A DNA stretch of 64,000 nt from Paracyclopina nana (Eukaryota > Arthropoda > Copepoda > Cyclopoida > Cyclopettidae). The position numbers and the translations under genes were made by a program. This document shows, piece after piece, positions 1-11,896 of the stretch. The notes under the pieces are model-generated. The model worked only from the letters and a program-made list of their open reading frames with translations. It was not told the DNA's origin and did not search any database. Position 1 is the first letter of the stretch, and each line of letters starts with the position of its first letter. The DNA lies in NCBI GenBank assembly GCA_019096065.1, contig JAGUCH010000008.1:5647001-5711000 (forward strand), in the 5' to 3' direction.

Positions 1-2575
1 GGCCAAGCAAGAAGCAAATTAACAAAGGTGTGAACAAGGCTTTTTTCCAATTCCAGCTTTGAAGTCACCTCGAAAAAGGGCATGTTTTCATCATTTCGTA
101 GCAGTAAGTGGCGAGCCATTAGGCATAACTACTACGCCTGACTAAAACTGGGAAAGCATCAGATAAAAGAGGAGTTCATCTAAGTGATACCTTAAAGCTG
201 GGTACCTTCCGTTAATAAAACTCAATGTACTTGATATTTTGCTACGTTAAGCATTAAATGACTGATTTGCCAGTAAGCAATTTTGGTCAAGTAAAAAGAA
301 AAAAAAACATTGCCTTAGCTAGAGCTGTGAATTTGGCAAAAAAACGAAGTGCTTGTTTTAAGGCATTTTTATTGATGAGTGGCAAATGGTTAACGATTTC
401 ATAGATGAACGCCTCATTTGAGGTCAATGTGTAGTAACGACGTGTGTGGCAAAGTGGTGAAAAGATAGAGCCTCTGCACTGTATTTATCACTCTGTTCCT
501 CATGAACTTTAAATACTCTTGAGCACGAGACCAATTCATTTTGTGGGAAAAAGCCTTTGTAAAACAGTCGCTGCCGTGATCACCGATTGGGAACAGATGT
601 GAGATCATCCTGGAGAAAAATGGCGCGATTGATATCAAGTGAAGTGTTCGGCTCCTACTTTTTTGGCCCGTACATTTGTAGTGAATAAAGTCAATTCCGG
701 TCAAAGCTTGGGCTCATTCTTTATGCGCCTTTTTGCCATTAAACATGTCAAGATTCGTTCATGCAGCTTTTCAAAATCAACCAATTTTAAAATATCAACG
801 AAACATTAATTATTTAAGGACCTGGGCTCATTATTTGAAAGCCTTTTAAAAACAGCCCGGGCACGATTTTCAACGGCCTAAATGATTTGATTTTTTGGTC
901 TCTATAACGATTATTTAGGATAAATTACTAGATCTTTCAACTACATCTTTCAAAATCATTTCTACTGCAAGCAATTTTTTTTGCAACTTATTTCTAAACC
1001 TTATTAAAACCCTGCTTCTTCTTTTTAAACCATTACCTGAGAACTACCAAAGAAGCTGTGTATTGACCGAGCCTTTATATTGGCTTATTATCTGCAGGAA
1101 AAGCTTATCCCAAACACCATTAGGCTTTTTTTGCCAACTTCAGAAGCTCAGACAGGTTTCATTCATTACGTTTGACACTCAAGGATCGATGAGCCTTTCC
1201 AGGGCAAAAAGCCTGCATTTTTTGCGGCTGGTTCTCCGCTTTAATAAGAGTGGTAGTAGTAGAAGCCTAATTTAGTGGAGGAAAATGTCACTGAATATGG
1301 AGGAATGATCTTGGTTGAAGAATAAGTGACTTGTATGTACGCTCTGGATTTTCATGAGCCATTTGTTACATTTGCGAGCAGAGATCAAAGATTAGGTCAT
1401 CAGGTCAGTCAAAAAATGGTAGGTGGTCTCTTTAAATGTCCAAAATTCACCACGACCCTTTTTACCGGAAAAATAGGGCCACGCTTTTATCAGCAAAAAT
1501 CAAAGAGCTCATCTCCGCGCGCTTTATTGCAAGCAGCCACTTTTTCCTGCACGCGCAAGAAGCATCTAAAGTAAGCCAAAAATAATTCGATGCTAATCAA
1601 AGTCGTGAATACAAATGTTTACGTGGATCTCTCGTGTCTGCATTTGAAACATCATTTGTTATGCCCATAAAAAAGTGGATTTCAGGCATTCTTTCAGCTC
1701 AGCCAGATGATTTTTCTTCTCCAGTAGCATGTACCAAGAAACAAATTTCTTTTGAACGAAGTCACAGCAGAATTGGCAAAGCTTATTAGTAAATCTAGAT
1801 AAACCCATTTTGGAGTCCCCTCGAATATATCTACCTATCTATTTACAACAATGCCTAATTTGTGTATGGACTGGCACCATAGTGAGAGCCTCTCATTATG
1901 CGACTATAATGTACCACAACAACAGAGGTGAAGAGGAGGCTTTAAAGCCACCACGTTTATTTCGTCAATTTTGGCAGCTGGAGTGACATTGGCATTGGCA
2001 ATTTTGCCCTTACTCTATCTTCACAATCACCCATGAATTCCAGATAGCTGCACTCTGCACAGTATATATATATATGCTATACGATGAGTGGGTGGACATT
2101 GTTGGGCTCGATGACAATAGCAGCAGCCAAGGAATCTGATCAAAATAAATTCCTCTTTCCACTTGTTATCCATAATAGACTCTGGCAGCAATTTATAAAT
2201 TCTGGCTTCATTAGAATATGTACGGGAGTATCATACCAAAAATGCTTGGTACTTTCCTCAATGCATGGTGGAATTTCGGCGAAATGGATGCCTCTTTGTT
2301 TTGCTTGATGGCCCTTTATGCGGTTGGCAGGAATATGTAAATGGGTGCAAAGAGCCATTCTTGGTGTATGAGTAACATGGCCATTGTGTGCTAATAGCAT
2401 TACCAAAATCCGCGCACCAGTGTTCTTTACAAGCCATAAAAGTCACAGTGAAACAATCTGACAGCTCTGTCGTCAACTTTTGAGGCAATGAGGATCGACA
2501 GCATTCATCGCTTCTTCTCTGGGGCCCCACGTTGGGCGCCATGTACTAACAGCTACAGAGAGCTGTCTGCTTTGA
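1..2575. other. Intergenic DNA, no gene supported
   Basis: AT-rich sequence in which I see no exon with a recognisable domain or paired splice sites. The open frames here are under 100 codons, low in complexity and without family resemblance. A short TATA dinucleotide run lies near 2065-2076. A copy of the dispersed motif described elsewhere (ATAGATGAACGCC) sits at 401-413. Confidence 0.6.
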
Positions 2576-2581
2576 CAATTG

Positions 2582-2712
2582 CCACCAAACTAGAGTTTGG
2601 CAGCACAAAAATCAAATGTATGCCACACCCACAGCTCAAAAAGGGCCCTTGGATCCTCTTTAAGCTGCTATTGGGTCATTTGGGCTGTAGGCCATGCTGT
2701 TGGCGCCAAACT
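2582..2712 (-). pseudogene. Decayed duplicate of the neighbouring membrane exon
   Basis: This stretch is a diverged direct copy of 2888-3015. Shared landmarks in the same order are CACCAAACTAGAG, CCCACAGCTC, AAAGGG, GGATCCTCTTT against GGGTCCTCTTT, TGGGTCA and GGCCA. Read on the minus strand it gives AWPTAQMTQ, a stop, then QLKEDPRALFELW, which parallels LWPAMQVTHWLLKEDPLTLSELW in the intact copy. An in-frame stop replaces the Trp codon, and another follows about 25 codons later, so this copy cannot encode the same peptide. Confidence 0.6.
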
Positions 2713-3122
2713 CGTTGACTCATTAAATGACTATCGATTGCCGCTGGCGTCTCCTCACAGCTCGAGCCTCTTTGAAAGCTGCCCTGAGTTGGGTGCCACT
2801 GACAATAACCACACCGCACAAAAAAGCCATTAGTATCCATATCTGAAAGCCGTACAAACCACTCAATATGCAATGTAAAAAATATCACCAAACTAGAGCT
2901 GTATACCACGCAAAACTCAAATGAGTAGGAAGCCCACAGCTCCGAAAGGGTGAGCGGGTCCTCTTTGAGCAGCCAGTGGGTCACTTGCATGGCAGGCCAC
3001 AAAGTTGCCCCCAACGAGAGGGCGCTGAAAACTAGAAACTTGATCCAACACAAACACTTTCGCATATGCTTGACTACTCTCAGCCCTGTCCAACAGTCCT
3101 CTTCTTGGTCAGCAGCATCCAT
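2676..3122 (-). CDS. Short membrane protein ORF, unrecognised
   Basis: I do not recognise this protein. The frame starts MDAADQEEDCW and has two hydrophobic stretches, roughly residues 25-50 (CLCWIKFLVFSALSLG...) and 66-88 (SFEFCVVYSSSLVIFFTL), separated by an acidic loop containing LLKEDPLTLSELW. This looks like a two-pass membrane segment. The last third (after about residue 95) is less convincing because it runs across a partly duplicated stretch in another frame, so the true exon may end near 2860, where GT dinucleotides offer possible donors. Support for coding comes from the duplicate at 2582-2712, which preserves LKEDP and FELW-like residues. No upstream or downstream exon could be fixed. 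It could be one exon of a larger membrane protein or a pseudogene. Confidence 0.35.
   Translation of the reverse strand: MDAADQEEDCWTGLRVVKHMRKCLCWIKFLVFSALSLGATLWPAMQVTHWLLKEDPLTLSELWASYSFEFCVVYSSSLVIFFTLHIEWFVRLSDMDTNGFFVRCGYCQWHPTQGSFQRGSSCEETPAAIDSHLMSQRVWRQQHGLQPK
2888..3015 (-). repeat. Intact member of a local tandem duplication
   Basis: Partner of the decayed copy at 2582-2712, about 300 bp apart in the same orientation. By eye about two thirds of bases match, with several small indels. Similarity stops near 3015, so only the second membrane-segment part of the ORF was duplicated. Confidence 0.55.
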
Positions 3123-3641
3123 GCCTCGGCCACTGCGCCTGTCTCAGCAAACAATCTCAGTTGAATGTCAGAAAATTAAAAGTATGCTTACAACAAGGAA
3201 GGCTCAGATTGCCACCATCTGTCTCCCAAGAGAGCCTGGCGCTCCCCCACGAAATCGTTATCTACAGACATTTTTGCGAAGTACGTGCGAAATCATCAGA
3301 TAACGACGCTTTTCTTGTTGCTGTGGCGCACTTTTTTTTAGAACGCTGGCCTAGCCAGCTGCACCGGTCAATGGTGTGACCGGCGCGCTTTTTGCGGTCA
3401 CGCGCTAGACGCGCGCGTCATCAGGTCATTGAATGAGGTCAGGATTCAAACTGCAATCATGTGCGCGGCGAGTGAACTTTAAAAAGGTTTTTATTGAGAA
3501 TAACAACTATTTTCTAAGGGATAAACTGCTAAGCAGTTTGGAATTAGGGTCTACGTACTATATATTGCTTCATTTAAGAAAGCCCAATTTTGGTGATTTA
3601 TTTTTGGGTAGGAAATGACACCTACTGATTTGTCAATGCTG

Positions 3642-6600
3642 TTAATTACTCTCACTGCTTTGCCTTGATTGGATGGAGGAGTCCAAGTCATGGCCATTGC
3701 CCACAACAAACGAAAACTTTTCCCTGAAAAGCATGACTTCTTCAGATTCCTCCTTGGAGCTGCTTTCCAAAACCATGTCCATCAATTTCAACATGAACCG
3801 AAGGGTTGAGTCAGCTGTTCCACCTCTCAATTTGGGAAATTGGAGCTTCCCATCTGGATATGTTTTGCCGTTGATCTCAACGCTTTGGTGACACAGTGAG
3901 GCCACCAGCCTCATCATCAAACTTTCCACTCGGTCTGGCGTCAATTTGAGCCTCACCACAAACCTGGAAATTCGTCAATATGGATCAAATCTTAACAACA
4001 AAATGGGAAATTTTGCCAACATTTCAATTTTTGCAATAACAGATTTTCAGTAGATGAACACAGGATAAAAGAAATTACCTTATGAGATACTCAAGGATGT
4101 AGCCCACGTGGTTAGGTAATTTGGCCAGGGCGGCTTCGACATTATCACAATGAATAACAACGTACGTGATACCATTCCTGTCCAAGATTGGCGACTTCAA
4201 ATGCTCCAACCACTCGAGTAGAAGAGCTGACAGGACTCGAGGATCAGTTTCAGCCTCCAATTTGCTCCACGTGGAGGCTCGGTTGTTCAAGTCCATCTTG
4301 TAGGAAAGGAACGAGTTGAACAGCGACTCGTCCCTGGCCAGCAGCTGGCATAAAGGGGTGAGGAAACTGTTGTACACTTGGTTCGTATCACAGACTGGAT
4401 AAGTCTGAACGGACGCTCGTTTCCCCAAGTCGTTTTGCGTCTCTAATTCCTTGGTGACCAAATTTTCATGGATGGTCTGAAAGATTGGATATCTTAGTGA
4501 TTTTTTGGATTTGATGCATTCTGCAATTTTACCTGGTTGATGATGCCATCGCCAAGGATCTCATCCAGACGCTTGTCGTCCACACCAGACAGGGCAGAGG
4601 AGCATGATTGAATGTACGAGTTCGTCTGTGAGCCAGGCCGAGTATTGGATGAAATTGGGGTCGGTATTCCACTTGAGCTCAAACTGTTGAAGGTCCCCAC
4701 CGACCCAATCGATGATACCCCAAGTTCATCATGACTACAAAAGAATATCACCGTTATTCATCCAAGCAAAATAATTTCATGCAAATGTTTTTATGGCTTT
4801 TGTGTTTGATGTCAAGATTTCGCTTATAAGAAACTCAAAAAGGTAAAATCACAATTTCGAGCAATTATTCTGCTAGATTTATGCAGTACATCGTTAAGTC
4901 CAAAAATCGTTTATAAAGAATTGTCTATATTTACTCTGAGTGTAAGTGGGTCATGGCAAGGCAGCTGAGCCAGCCTTAATTAATGATTAACTGAGACAAA
5001 TGTTGATGGTTACCTATTGCTTGATCGCCGCGTGGCCATAATACTGTCGCTTGGAACGTTGCTGCTGTTGCTACTGTGGTTACTGCTGTAATTGCCCACT
5101 GTCATTCTCCCTCCTTTGGCATCGAATTGGAAAGCTATGAACGCCTTGGTGAAATTGTCCACGTCAGCAGCGTAGATGGGCTCGCAATTGCACAGCTTGA
5201 GCAGCCTCTCGCAAATCTTGAAAATCAGCTTTGGAATATGCTTGAGTGCTCTGGCCTCAAATCCGTGAACCACATATTTCTGTCTTTTCAGAGAGGTCTC
5301 CACAGAAAACCGACCCTGCTTCCGGTCGGGATCGCCAACAGGTTTCAGGCTGAAGACAATGCACTGCAAAATAAATGGCAATTTTTTTTCAGCACACTTT
5401 GTCAAGTAATTTTGCATTTGCAGCTTGGATCGCGTGTTTTACGACAGGCGAGCGCGGCGTAAGTACTTTATCTTGTTGTACTAATACATGTATTTCTTCT
5501 AAGTAATCACGCGAAAGCCGCGAGGATCAATACAGAACAGTACATCAACGCCTTTATGATAATAAAAAAGAAGTGGCCTGACCTACTTATTACATTTTAT
5601 GCAAGCTAGCAGCCAATGCAGCAAGGTTATGCTTTAATAAAGGAAAATCTTGATAACGAGCCTATCATTTTAAGGCAAAAATGCTCGAGTAATTATGGTC
5701 CGCTTTAGCTAGGACATTAAAGAATGTACAGTTCAAATCCGTAGCCGCAAAAATCCGTAGCCGCAAAAATCCGCACCGTAAAAATCCGTTCCGTTAAAAT
5801 CAGCTCTGTGATTATCCGCTCCATAAACCTAATGTCCGTGAAAAATCTATTACGACTTTTTCTAATGCACCTAAAAGCTATTAAACCAATTCTCATTCAT
5901 TGAATGTTCAATGAACGGATTTTTGCAGATCGGACTTTAACGGCGCGTATTTTTGCGGACACGGATTTTAACAGATATACCGCTAAGAAGTGAATGCATA
6001 TTTATATACCTGTGGTAGGAAGTAGGCCTCAAACTCTTTGACACACTCAATTTGCCGTCGCGTCTGCACGGCTCCGGGTCGCTTCAATCGGACGTATCGC
6101 AACGCATCATTGGACCTGACTCTCAAATGGTAGACAAGGTAGGCCGCAATGAGCACCCCCGTGCGGCCCAACCCAGCATGGCAATGCACAGCCACTTTGC
6201 CCTCAGACAGGGCAAAGCTCAACACCTTCACCATGTCCAAGAGGCCCACCATGGAGGCCTCGCCAAAGTCCTTCCAGGCAAAGTTGTAGAAGAAGATGTC
6301 GGCCTTCATGAAGTCCGCAGGGTCGTACGTGAACCCCGACTCGTGAAGTGGAGGGCCGCAACTCGCGTGCTCGCCCGGCGTTTGCAGGTTGATGATGGAC
6401 TTGATGCCCAGGTTCCGGAACTGGTTCACTGTGTCATGCTTGGCCATGCCGATGGAGTTGGGCCTGGCCATGGCCAGCACATCGTCGGTGATCCAGTGCG
6501 AATAAATGCCGTCCACGGCCAGGCTGTCGTTCTTCCACCCTGCGCCAGACTCGTACTTGCATTTACGTCCCCCACAAAACATGGAGCATCTAGAAAACAG

Positions 6601-7263
6601 GAGCAATGAATTTCAAAACAGCTTATTAACTTTTCAGTCGAACCGAGCCTTTAATTGTTGGGCATTTGATTTGCCAGCGCATTTGTATCCAATTATCACA
6701 TATAATTACAAACTCCGAATGATATGGGACAGAGTGTACCTTTTTCTTGGTGAAATGAAACTTTATCCTCCATAGCCCAATTTCAAGCTAGTAAAATGAT
6801 AGCTGAATCGAAAGAGAGCACCCGAGTCTCATATAATTGGCTAATTGGACCTCATTGGTCATCGTTAAGCAAAATATTGCGCTTTACACCATAAAGCATT
6901 GTAAAAAAACAAGTTATTTTGGCCACAACGGAAATATGACACTGATGAACTCCGCACTATTACTTTTATTATTATGGAGCCTTGACGTAGGCAGGAGCAA
7001 GACTTTCTTAGAGGCTACGGTTCATTAGCAAAAAGTTTTTCGTACCTGACTTCATTAGGAGCGTTTCTTCGTAGGCTTTCACCCACTTTGGTGTATTTGG
7101 CTGAAATGACGGGCACCGCGTCTCCCCTGGCCTTGGCCAGGTTGGCTGGCACGAGGTCATGGATGGAGGTCAAATCCGAGGTCATGGTTGCCCTCATCAT
7201 TCGCTTTTTGGCACTCATTTGATCCTCACCAGAGCAGTTTGCCTGCTGCGCTACCGCCACCAA
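3642..7263 (-). CDS. PTPDC1: Protein tyrosine phosphatase domain-containing protein 1 (PTPDC1-like)
   Basis: A dual-specificity-type cysteine phosphatase; vertebrate PTPDC1 is linked to centrosomes and cilia. Six exons fit with consistent phases: 7263-7046, 6589-6010, 5363-5014, 4734-4533, 4476-4079 and 3963-3642, giving 689 aa. Exon 1 carries the family block KYTKVGESLRR and exon 2 begins CSMFCGGRKCKYE, both diagnostic of PTPDC1. The P-loop HCHAGLGRTG (nucleophile about Cys209) is intact, with AKHDTVNQF and INLQTPGEHASCG upstream and KRPGAVQTRRQ downstream. Exon 3 has the conserved VHGFEARALKHIPK segment. The C-terminal third is less conserved and rich in Ser/Asn. The start is the first ATG of exon 1; an internal ATG 15 codons later (MSAKKRMM) is also possible. 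A poly(A) signal (TTTATT on +) lies at 3598-3603. Intron 2 holds a foldback-like repeat and intron 5 a copy of the dispersed 13-mer. Confidence 0.93.
5733..5972. repeat. Foldback-like element with minisatellite arms (PTPDC1 intron 2)
   Basis: The left part (5733-5822) is an imperfect tandem array of about 15-bp units around CCGCAAAAATCCGTAG. The right part (5912-5972) carries the same units in inverted orientation (CGGATTTTTGCAG, GTATTTTTGCGGAC, CGGATTTTAACAG). Between them lie about 90 bp of AT-rich spacer. Inverted arms made of short tandem subrepeats resemble foldback-type elements. No coding capacity. Confidence 0.7.
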
Positions 7264-10200
7264 CTCTGCTCTGTTCAGCCTTCATTTAGCCACTGGCCTT
7301 CCCACATGACCACTGAAGTAAAATGTGAAAGCTCCCCTGGGTATGTACAAACACACACTCATGAGCCTTTCACTGTGTGACGCCATAATTGTATAACCAC
7401 GCATTTCTTCCCAGGATGAATAAAACATGCTGTTGACTCTCACGTTCAATCAAATGTGTAAGCCTGCAAAAAAAGTAGCAAAACTACTTATTCGAGGCCT
7501 TCCTTTTTTCCTCAATTTCATTGCAATAAAGACAGAAAACAAAATTGAGGGTTGTTTGGCTAATTTCGAAATTTGCCAGATTAGTCATGGCAAGCACAGT
7601 ACTGTGACTTTACTAAGCTTTCTTCACTTTCAGTTAATTTATATTGAGTAAATGGATCAGTTAAGTAAGGCCTCAGTTCCTGGTAAATCGTGGCATGTTT
7701 TAGCTGCAAAAAACAACACACTTTTTACTAGGAAGTGACCATGAACGTGGCCTTTCATCGCTACTGGTATACACTATAAAAAAAACGAAAAGGCAACCAG
7801 TTTATTAGAGTCACACTATTGCATTTCACTCGAAGAAGGGAAAGGCCTTTCTCAATTTTTCTCCAATTTTCACTATACTAGCGTGCATGTATGTATGCAG
7901 CAAGTTGTCCAGCTTTTTAATACCTGTGTGTGTCTCTTTAGCACTGTACACACCCACCAAAAAGGATCGACTCGCTCCTTGTTGCACAAAAGACAAGTCT
8001 AGATCAGAGTAGAGCCTACTTGCAACTGCAGAGCAAAGAACTTGAAAAACGCGAGAGGAGAAAGGCGAGGAAAAAGCGCAATTATTGAGGCTTTCTTATG
8101 TTTCCCACCTGGCTTAAGGACCAATTTACAGTTCAAATTGTATGAGTCATGCTAAAGTAAACTAGTTGCGTTAACCCCATTCCCAGCAAAAAATCATTCA
8201 AGCAATGTTTGCCTAGATTGCTAAAAGGCTGAATGGTGGTTGGTATTAAGCTCCATTCCCGAGGGACGGAGTTTCCGGTTTTATATGCCCAACCAACTAT
8301 TATTGATATACTATAGAATTAACACTTTGGTTAGATTTTGTATTGGCTTGAGAATATGTAATGGTAGAATTGCACTATTAGCCTTCATTAACTAATTTCC
8401 TCAAGATTATGTCCATATTCAATGTTTTCTTAGCTAAAAGCATTTAAACATGCACAAGACAATAAATCACGAGGTTAGCTATATTATGTAGTGCTGTGAA
8501 CTTTTGCTTTAATCATCAACGCCTCATATCCCAAAAATATTAAAATAAAATGCTTTTTGAGCACATTCGTTCTTGACATAGCTCTAGAAGTAAAAAATAC
8601 TTGGCCGACCAAAAGGAATTCTAAAAATCAAAAAAATTGTCCGGTTTGCTCAGTATTTTTAAATGATTTTTCATTTCATCCGAATCTATGAACATAGCAA
8701 AAATGCAGAAAATAAAACTTTTTTGAACATTCTTCTATAATTTAAGGGCTGCTAGCCTCATCACCAAGGACTCCAACAAAAATGCATTAAATGGCAACAA
8801 AAGTGACCCTTTTAATTGTTTTCTCCTTGCTTCTACGAAAGAAAGCTCGTCGGCTTTCTCTAAACCTCGTGAGCCAACGAGAAAGCTTTTTTGAATTGCT
8901 AAACTTTTCAATGCAGTATATCTATATGGCGAAAATTATTCTGTTATTGAAATGCACAGCAACTTTTGCGTTGCCAAAATAATTGAGGAAAATATAGTAC
9001 GAAGCATTTTCTCTAGAAAGCATATGGCACCTTTCATAAGTAAATTATGGAAAACCACAAAGGTCGACAGAACCAGAAGTACTGGTTTAATCACCTGACT
9101 CACTTGAAGCAAAACAAAATTGGCTATTCGGGAGAAAGCTCAAGGGTTACTGACCCTAGATAAATTAAAGCAACAATTACAAAGCTGTTAATTGTAATAA
9201 CTCTTGAATTGGTGGTTTGATGCGCATGGAACAAATCGGTGTGGCTGAAATGAGCGAAGAGTTGTTCGCGTGAGCTCAAGGCCGATCACGCAATCTCTGA
9301 ATGCTTCTAAAAGCTCACGATGACAATACTGGATCACTGTGAGCCACAGTCGTACTTTTAATGCGCCGTTCATCTGTGCCACGTTTCGCTATTTTCAAAG
9401 CTGCGCCATACGTTTGGCGACGCTTTTATTAGCCTCGTGAAATAATTAGATTCAAAGCAATTTCTTTAATTTGAGAATCGATTACATTATTTCAGTTTAG
9501 AGTAAAATTGGAAGAGAAAGGAAAATATTCACTTACGTCGAGGTTTTGCATTTGAACTTCCTTTCGTAGATTCGCTTTTCCCTTCGACATTTCGACTTGA
9601 GAATGTTTGCAAACAAACTCTGCTCAAGTTTTCCTTTTATGCTCAGCATAAGTGGCATGTGGCAATTGCAGAGTTACCAGGCATTCCACATATTAATTAA
9701 AGCAGTAATTTTTGCTGCAATGGAAGATGAATGAAACGCAGCATAATAATATTGAGAAAGGGGCGGAAAAAGTATGGCTATTTTTGTCCCACTTTCCCCA
9801 ATAATAGTAATAATACATTTCTGTCGATTGCCATATCATGAGGGAGAGAGAAAAAGTGTTCGTTTATTCGGTACAAGATCGTGCTATTTTTGCACAAGGG
9901 CCATGGTAAAAGGGCAGGAATCCCAGCTGACAATCGTCACGCAAAGGTTGTCCTTTCTTCATGATTCAGCTAGCTGGAACAAGCCAGAAAATACTATGCC
10001 TGCTATCAAATGAGCCTTCTCAAGTAGTTTTGGTTATCCCTAAGCTTCTTAAAGAAATTCTAAAAAGCGATTGGTGGGCCTTTGAAGGATTTTAAAAAAA
10101 GTGCACAGTTCTATAGAATGTCCTCTTGACCTAAAAAATGAATGGTGGAGCGAGGGGACGAAAGCTGCCACAAGATCGAGTACACAGGCTCACACAGTTG

Positions 10201-10391
10201 CTTTCCAACTTTGTTCCAATAAAGTGGCGTCGGCTCAGTGGTTGGAGTAGTACTATATTGCGCAAAAAGGACATTGAAATCAAGGCTGCAGAGCACAAAA
10301 AGAGTGGCTGGCCTTGAGGAGACATTAGTTTCTGGGCAAAAATCAAACTTTGAAAATATTATGTTCAAGCATTTGTAAGCAAAGAAAAGAG
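7264..10391. other. Intergenic DNA, no gene supported
   Basis: Lies between the divergent PTPDC1 (-) and calmodulin-like (+) genes, so both promoters should lie here. Open frames are short and without recognisable domains. I see no confident TATA box, tRNA or repeat array. Sequence around 7900-8090 is less AT-rich than its surroundings and might belong to the PTPDC1 promoter or 5' UTR; this is a guess. Confidence 0.5.
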
Positions 10392-11890
10392 ATGGCTGAT
10401 CAAGAGAAAGTGCAAGTCAATGAAGAACCAGGTTTGGAAGCAACTGAGCCAGTGGAAGAATCGGAGAATGGAGCTGAGGGGGACCAGCTCACTGCCAATG
10501 CTGACATGGTCAAGATTTCTGTGAATGATGAAGAACTGGACGAAGGTCACTTTGATGGAGAGGATGATGAGTACTATGAGGAAGAAGAGGAAGATGAAGA
10601 TGTGTTTGATGATGAGCAAGAGGCTGGAGTCTTCACCAAGGAAGACAGAGAGACGTTGGTCAGTGCCTTCCACCTGTTTGATGCTGATGGCAATGGAACC
10701 ATCTCTGCTGAAGAGCTTGGCACCCTCCTTGTGACTCTGGGACAAAATCCCACCGAAGAGCAAGTGAACGAGCTATTAATGGTAACTTGCTTGAATAATT
10801 ACATGTTTATCCATGGCCATATTGAAATACTTGCAAGAGGATCTTATGTCCTGTTCACCTGCTTATTATGGCCGTTATTTTGGCAAAATACTAATGGAGA
10901 GAAATACTGAGAAACTGATAATTTTATTATTGGTGCAGGATGGCTTTTTTTACCAATGTATGTATCGATTCCGAAGCCAAAACTGAAAAATAATTTTCAC
11001 AAATAACGGATATTTGCAAATATGAGCCTAATATCGCGCGTTATTTTGCTGATAATATTGCAGGTGAACTGGGCCTCAGTTTATCCCCACAAAATGATTA
11101 GACGTCAGCCAATCATCAAGATTTTAATTAAGAGTGAGAATCCCATAGCAGTGAAGAATGAGTCTAGTGGCTCCGACAGCTTTTCAAAAATCTTATGGAC
11201 CATCTTGTGGGGCTACCCCTAGATACTCACTGTACCAAAGGGTTTTGCCCTCGGACCCTTGGGAGGGGAGATACACGCCCCCTAAGTTTAGATAAATTCT
11301 TATGTAGTAAAACTTTGGACCCCCTGGTGGCCACAAGAGGCAACTTTTACCTACCTATTTTTTGTGTATTTTTATACCACACAAGGGTCTTTCCAGAAAT
11401 GGGATAAAAGTTGTCATCATGCAATGCCCACTGTGCTCCAAGGGGCAATATGTTGTTTTTAGGGGGTAACTGAATTTTAAGTGTAAAAACACTGAATTGC
11501 AGGCGTTGGACAGCAACGAAAATGGCAAAATCGAACTGGACGAGTTCATGAAGATCATGGAAGAGCGAGTGATTTTGCCCTCAGAAAGTGACTCAGATAT
11601 CATCGACGAAGAAGAGACGTATCGACAGGCATTCAGAGTATTCGACCAAAATATGAGTGGCAAGATTTCAGCAGAGGAACTAAGGTACATAACATTTGGT
11701 TTTCTCTCAAAAAAAAATCCTCAGTCAGGTTCTCAATAGATCTGTGGTGACCTCGTATGGAAGGCTGAGGCTGACCTCGACCGAGGCCGAAGAAATGATC
11801 AAAGCGGCTGACATGGACGGGGACGGTCAAGTGAATTACGAGGAATTCGTCAAGCTTTTTGTGGGCAAATGCAAATTCATGAAGCAATGA
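10392..11890 (+). CDS. Calmodulin-like EF-hand protein with acidic N-terminal extension
   Basis: A calcium-binding protein of the calmodulin/troponin C superfamily. Three exons fit in phase: 10392-10781, 11503-11684 and 11740-11890, giving 240 aa. Four EF-hands are visible: [36 protein letters not shown] and [12 protein letters not shown]. Each keeps Gly at loop position 6 and Glu at position 12. Ahead of them is a Glu/Asp-rich extension of about 80 residues including [20 protein letters not shown], absent from calmodulin (about 149 aa). EF4 is followed by a Lys-rich tail (VGKCKFMKQ). An in-frame ATG at 10350 would add 14 residues; I prefer 10392 because MADQEK follows a purine-rich AAGAG context. 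Intron 1 (721 bp) contains a MITE. AATAAA at 11891-11896 directly follows the stop. The acidic extension could be a second low-affinity calcium or basic-partner surface, but this is inference. Confidence 0.88.
10848..11077. mobile_element. MITE family A, copy 1 (intron of calmodulin-like gene)
   Basis: A non-coding element of about 230 bp. Its ends are imperfect inverted repeats: GTCCTGTTCACCTGC on the left, and on the right the reverse complement of GGCCCAGTTCACCTGC. The right 170 bp match, in opposite orientation, the sequence at 37351-37520 at roughly 80 percent by eye (shared blocks include AATTTTATTATTGGTG, ATATTTGCAAATAT and ATAATATCGCGCG). No clear target-site duplication was seen. Confidence 0.7.
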
Positions 11891-11896
11891 AATAAA
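11891..11896 (+). terminator. Poly(A) signal of calmodulin-like gene
   Basis: AATAAA begins at the base after the TGA stop, implying a very short 3' UTR. A second AATAAA lies near 12035 and could serve a longer form. Confidence 0.6.

Noticed and set aside
5732-5741. GTTCAAATCC, resembling a tRNA B box
   Set aside because: No A box or cloverleaf is present; it is the edge of the foldback-like repeat.
6052-6609. 185-codon plus-strand open frame
   Set aside because: Antisense shadow of the conserved PTPDC1 phosphatase exon.
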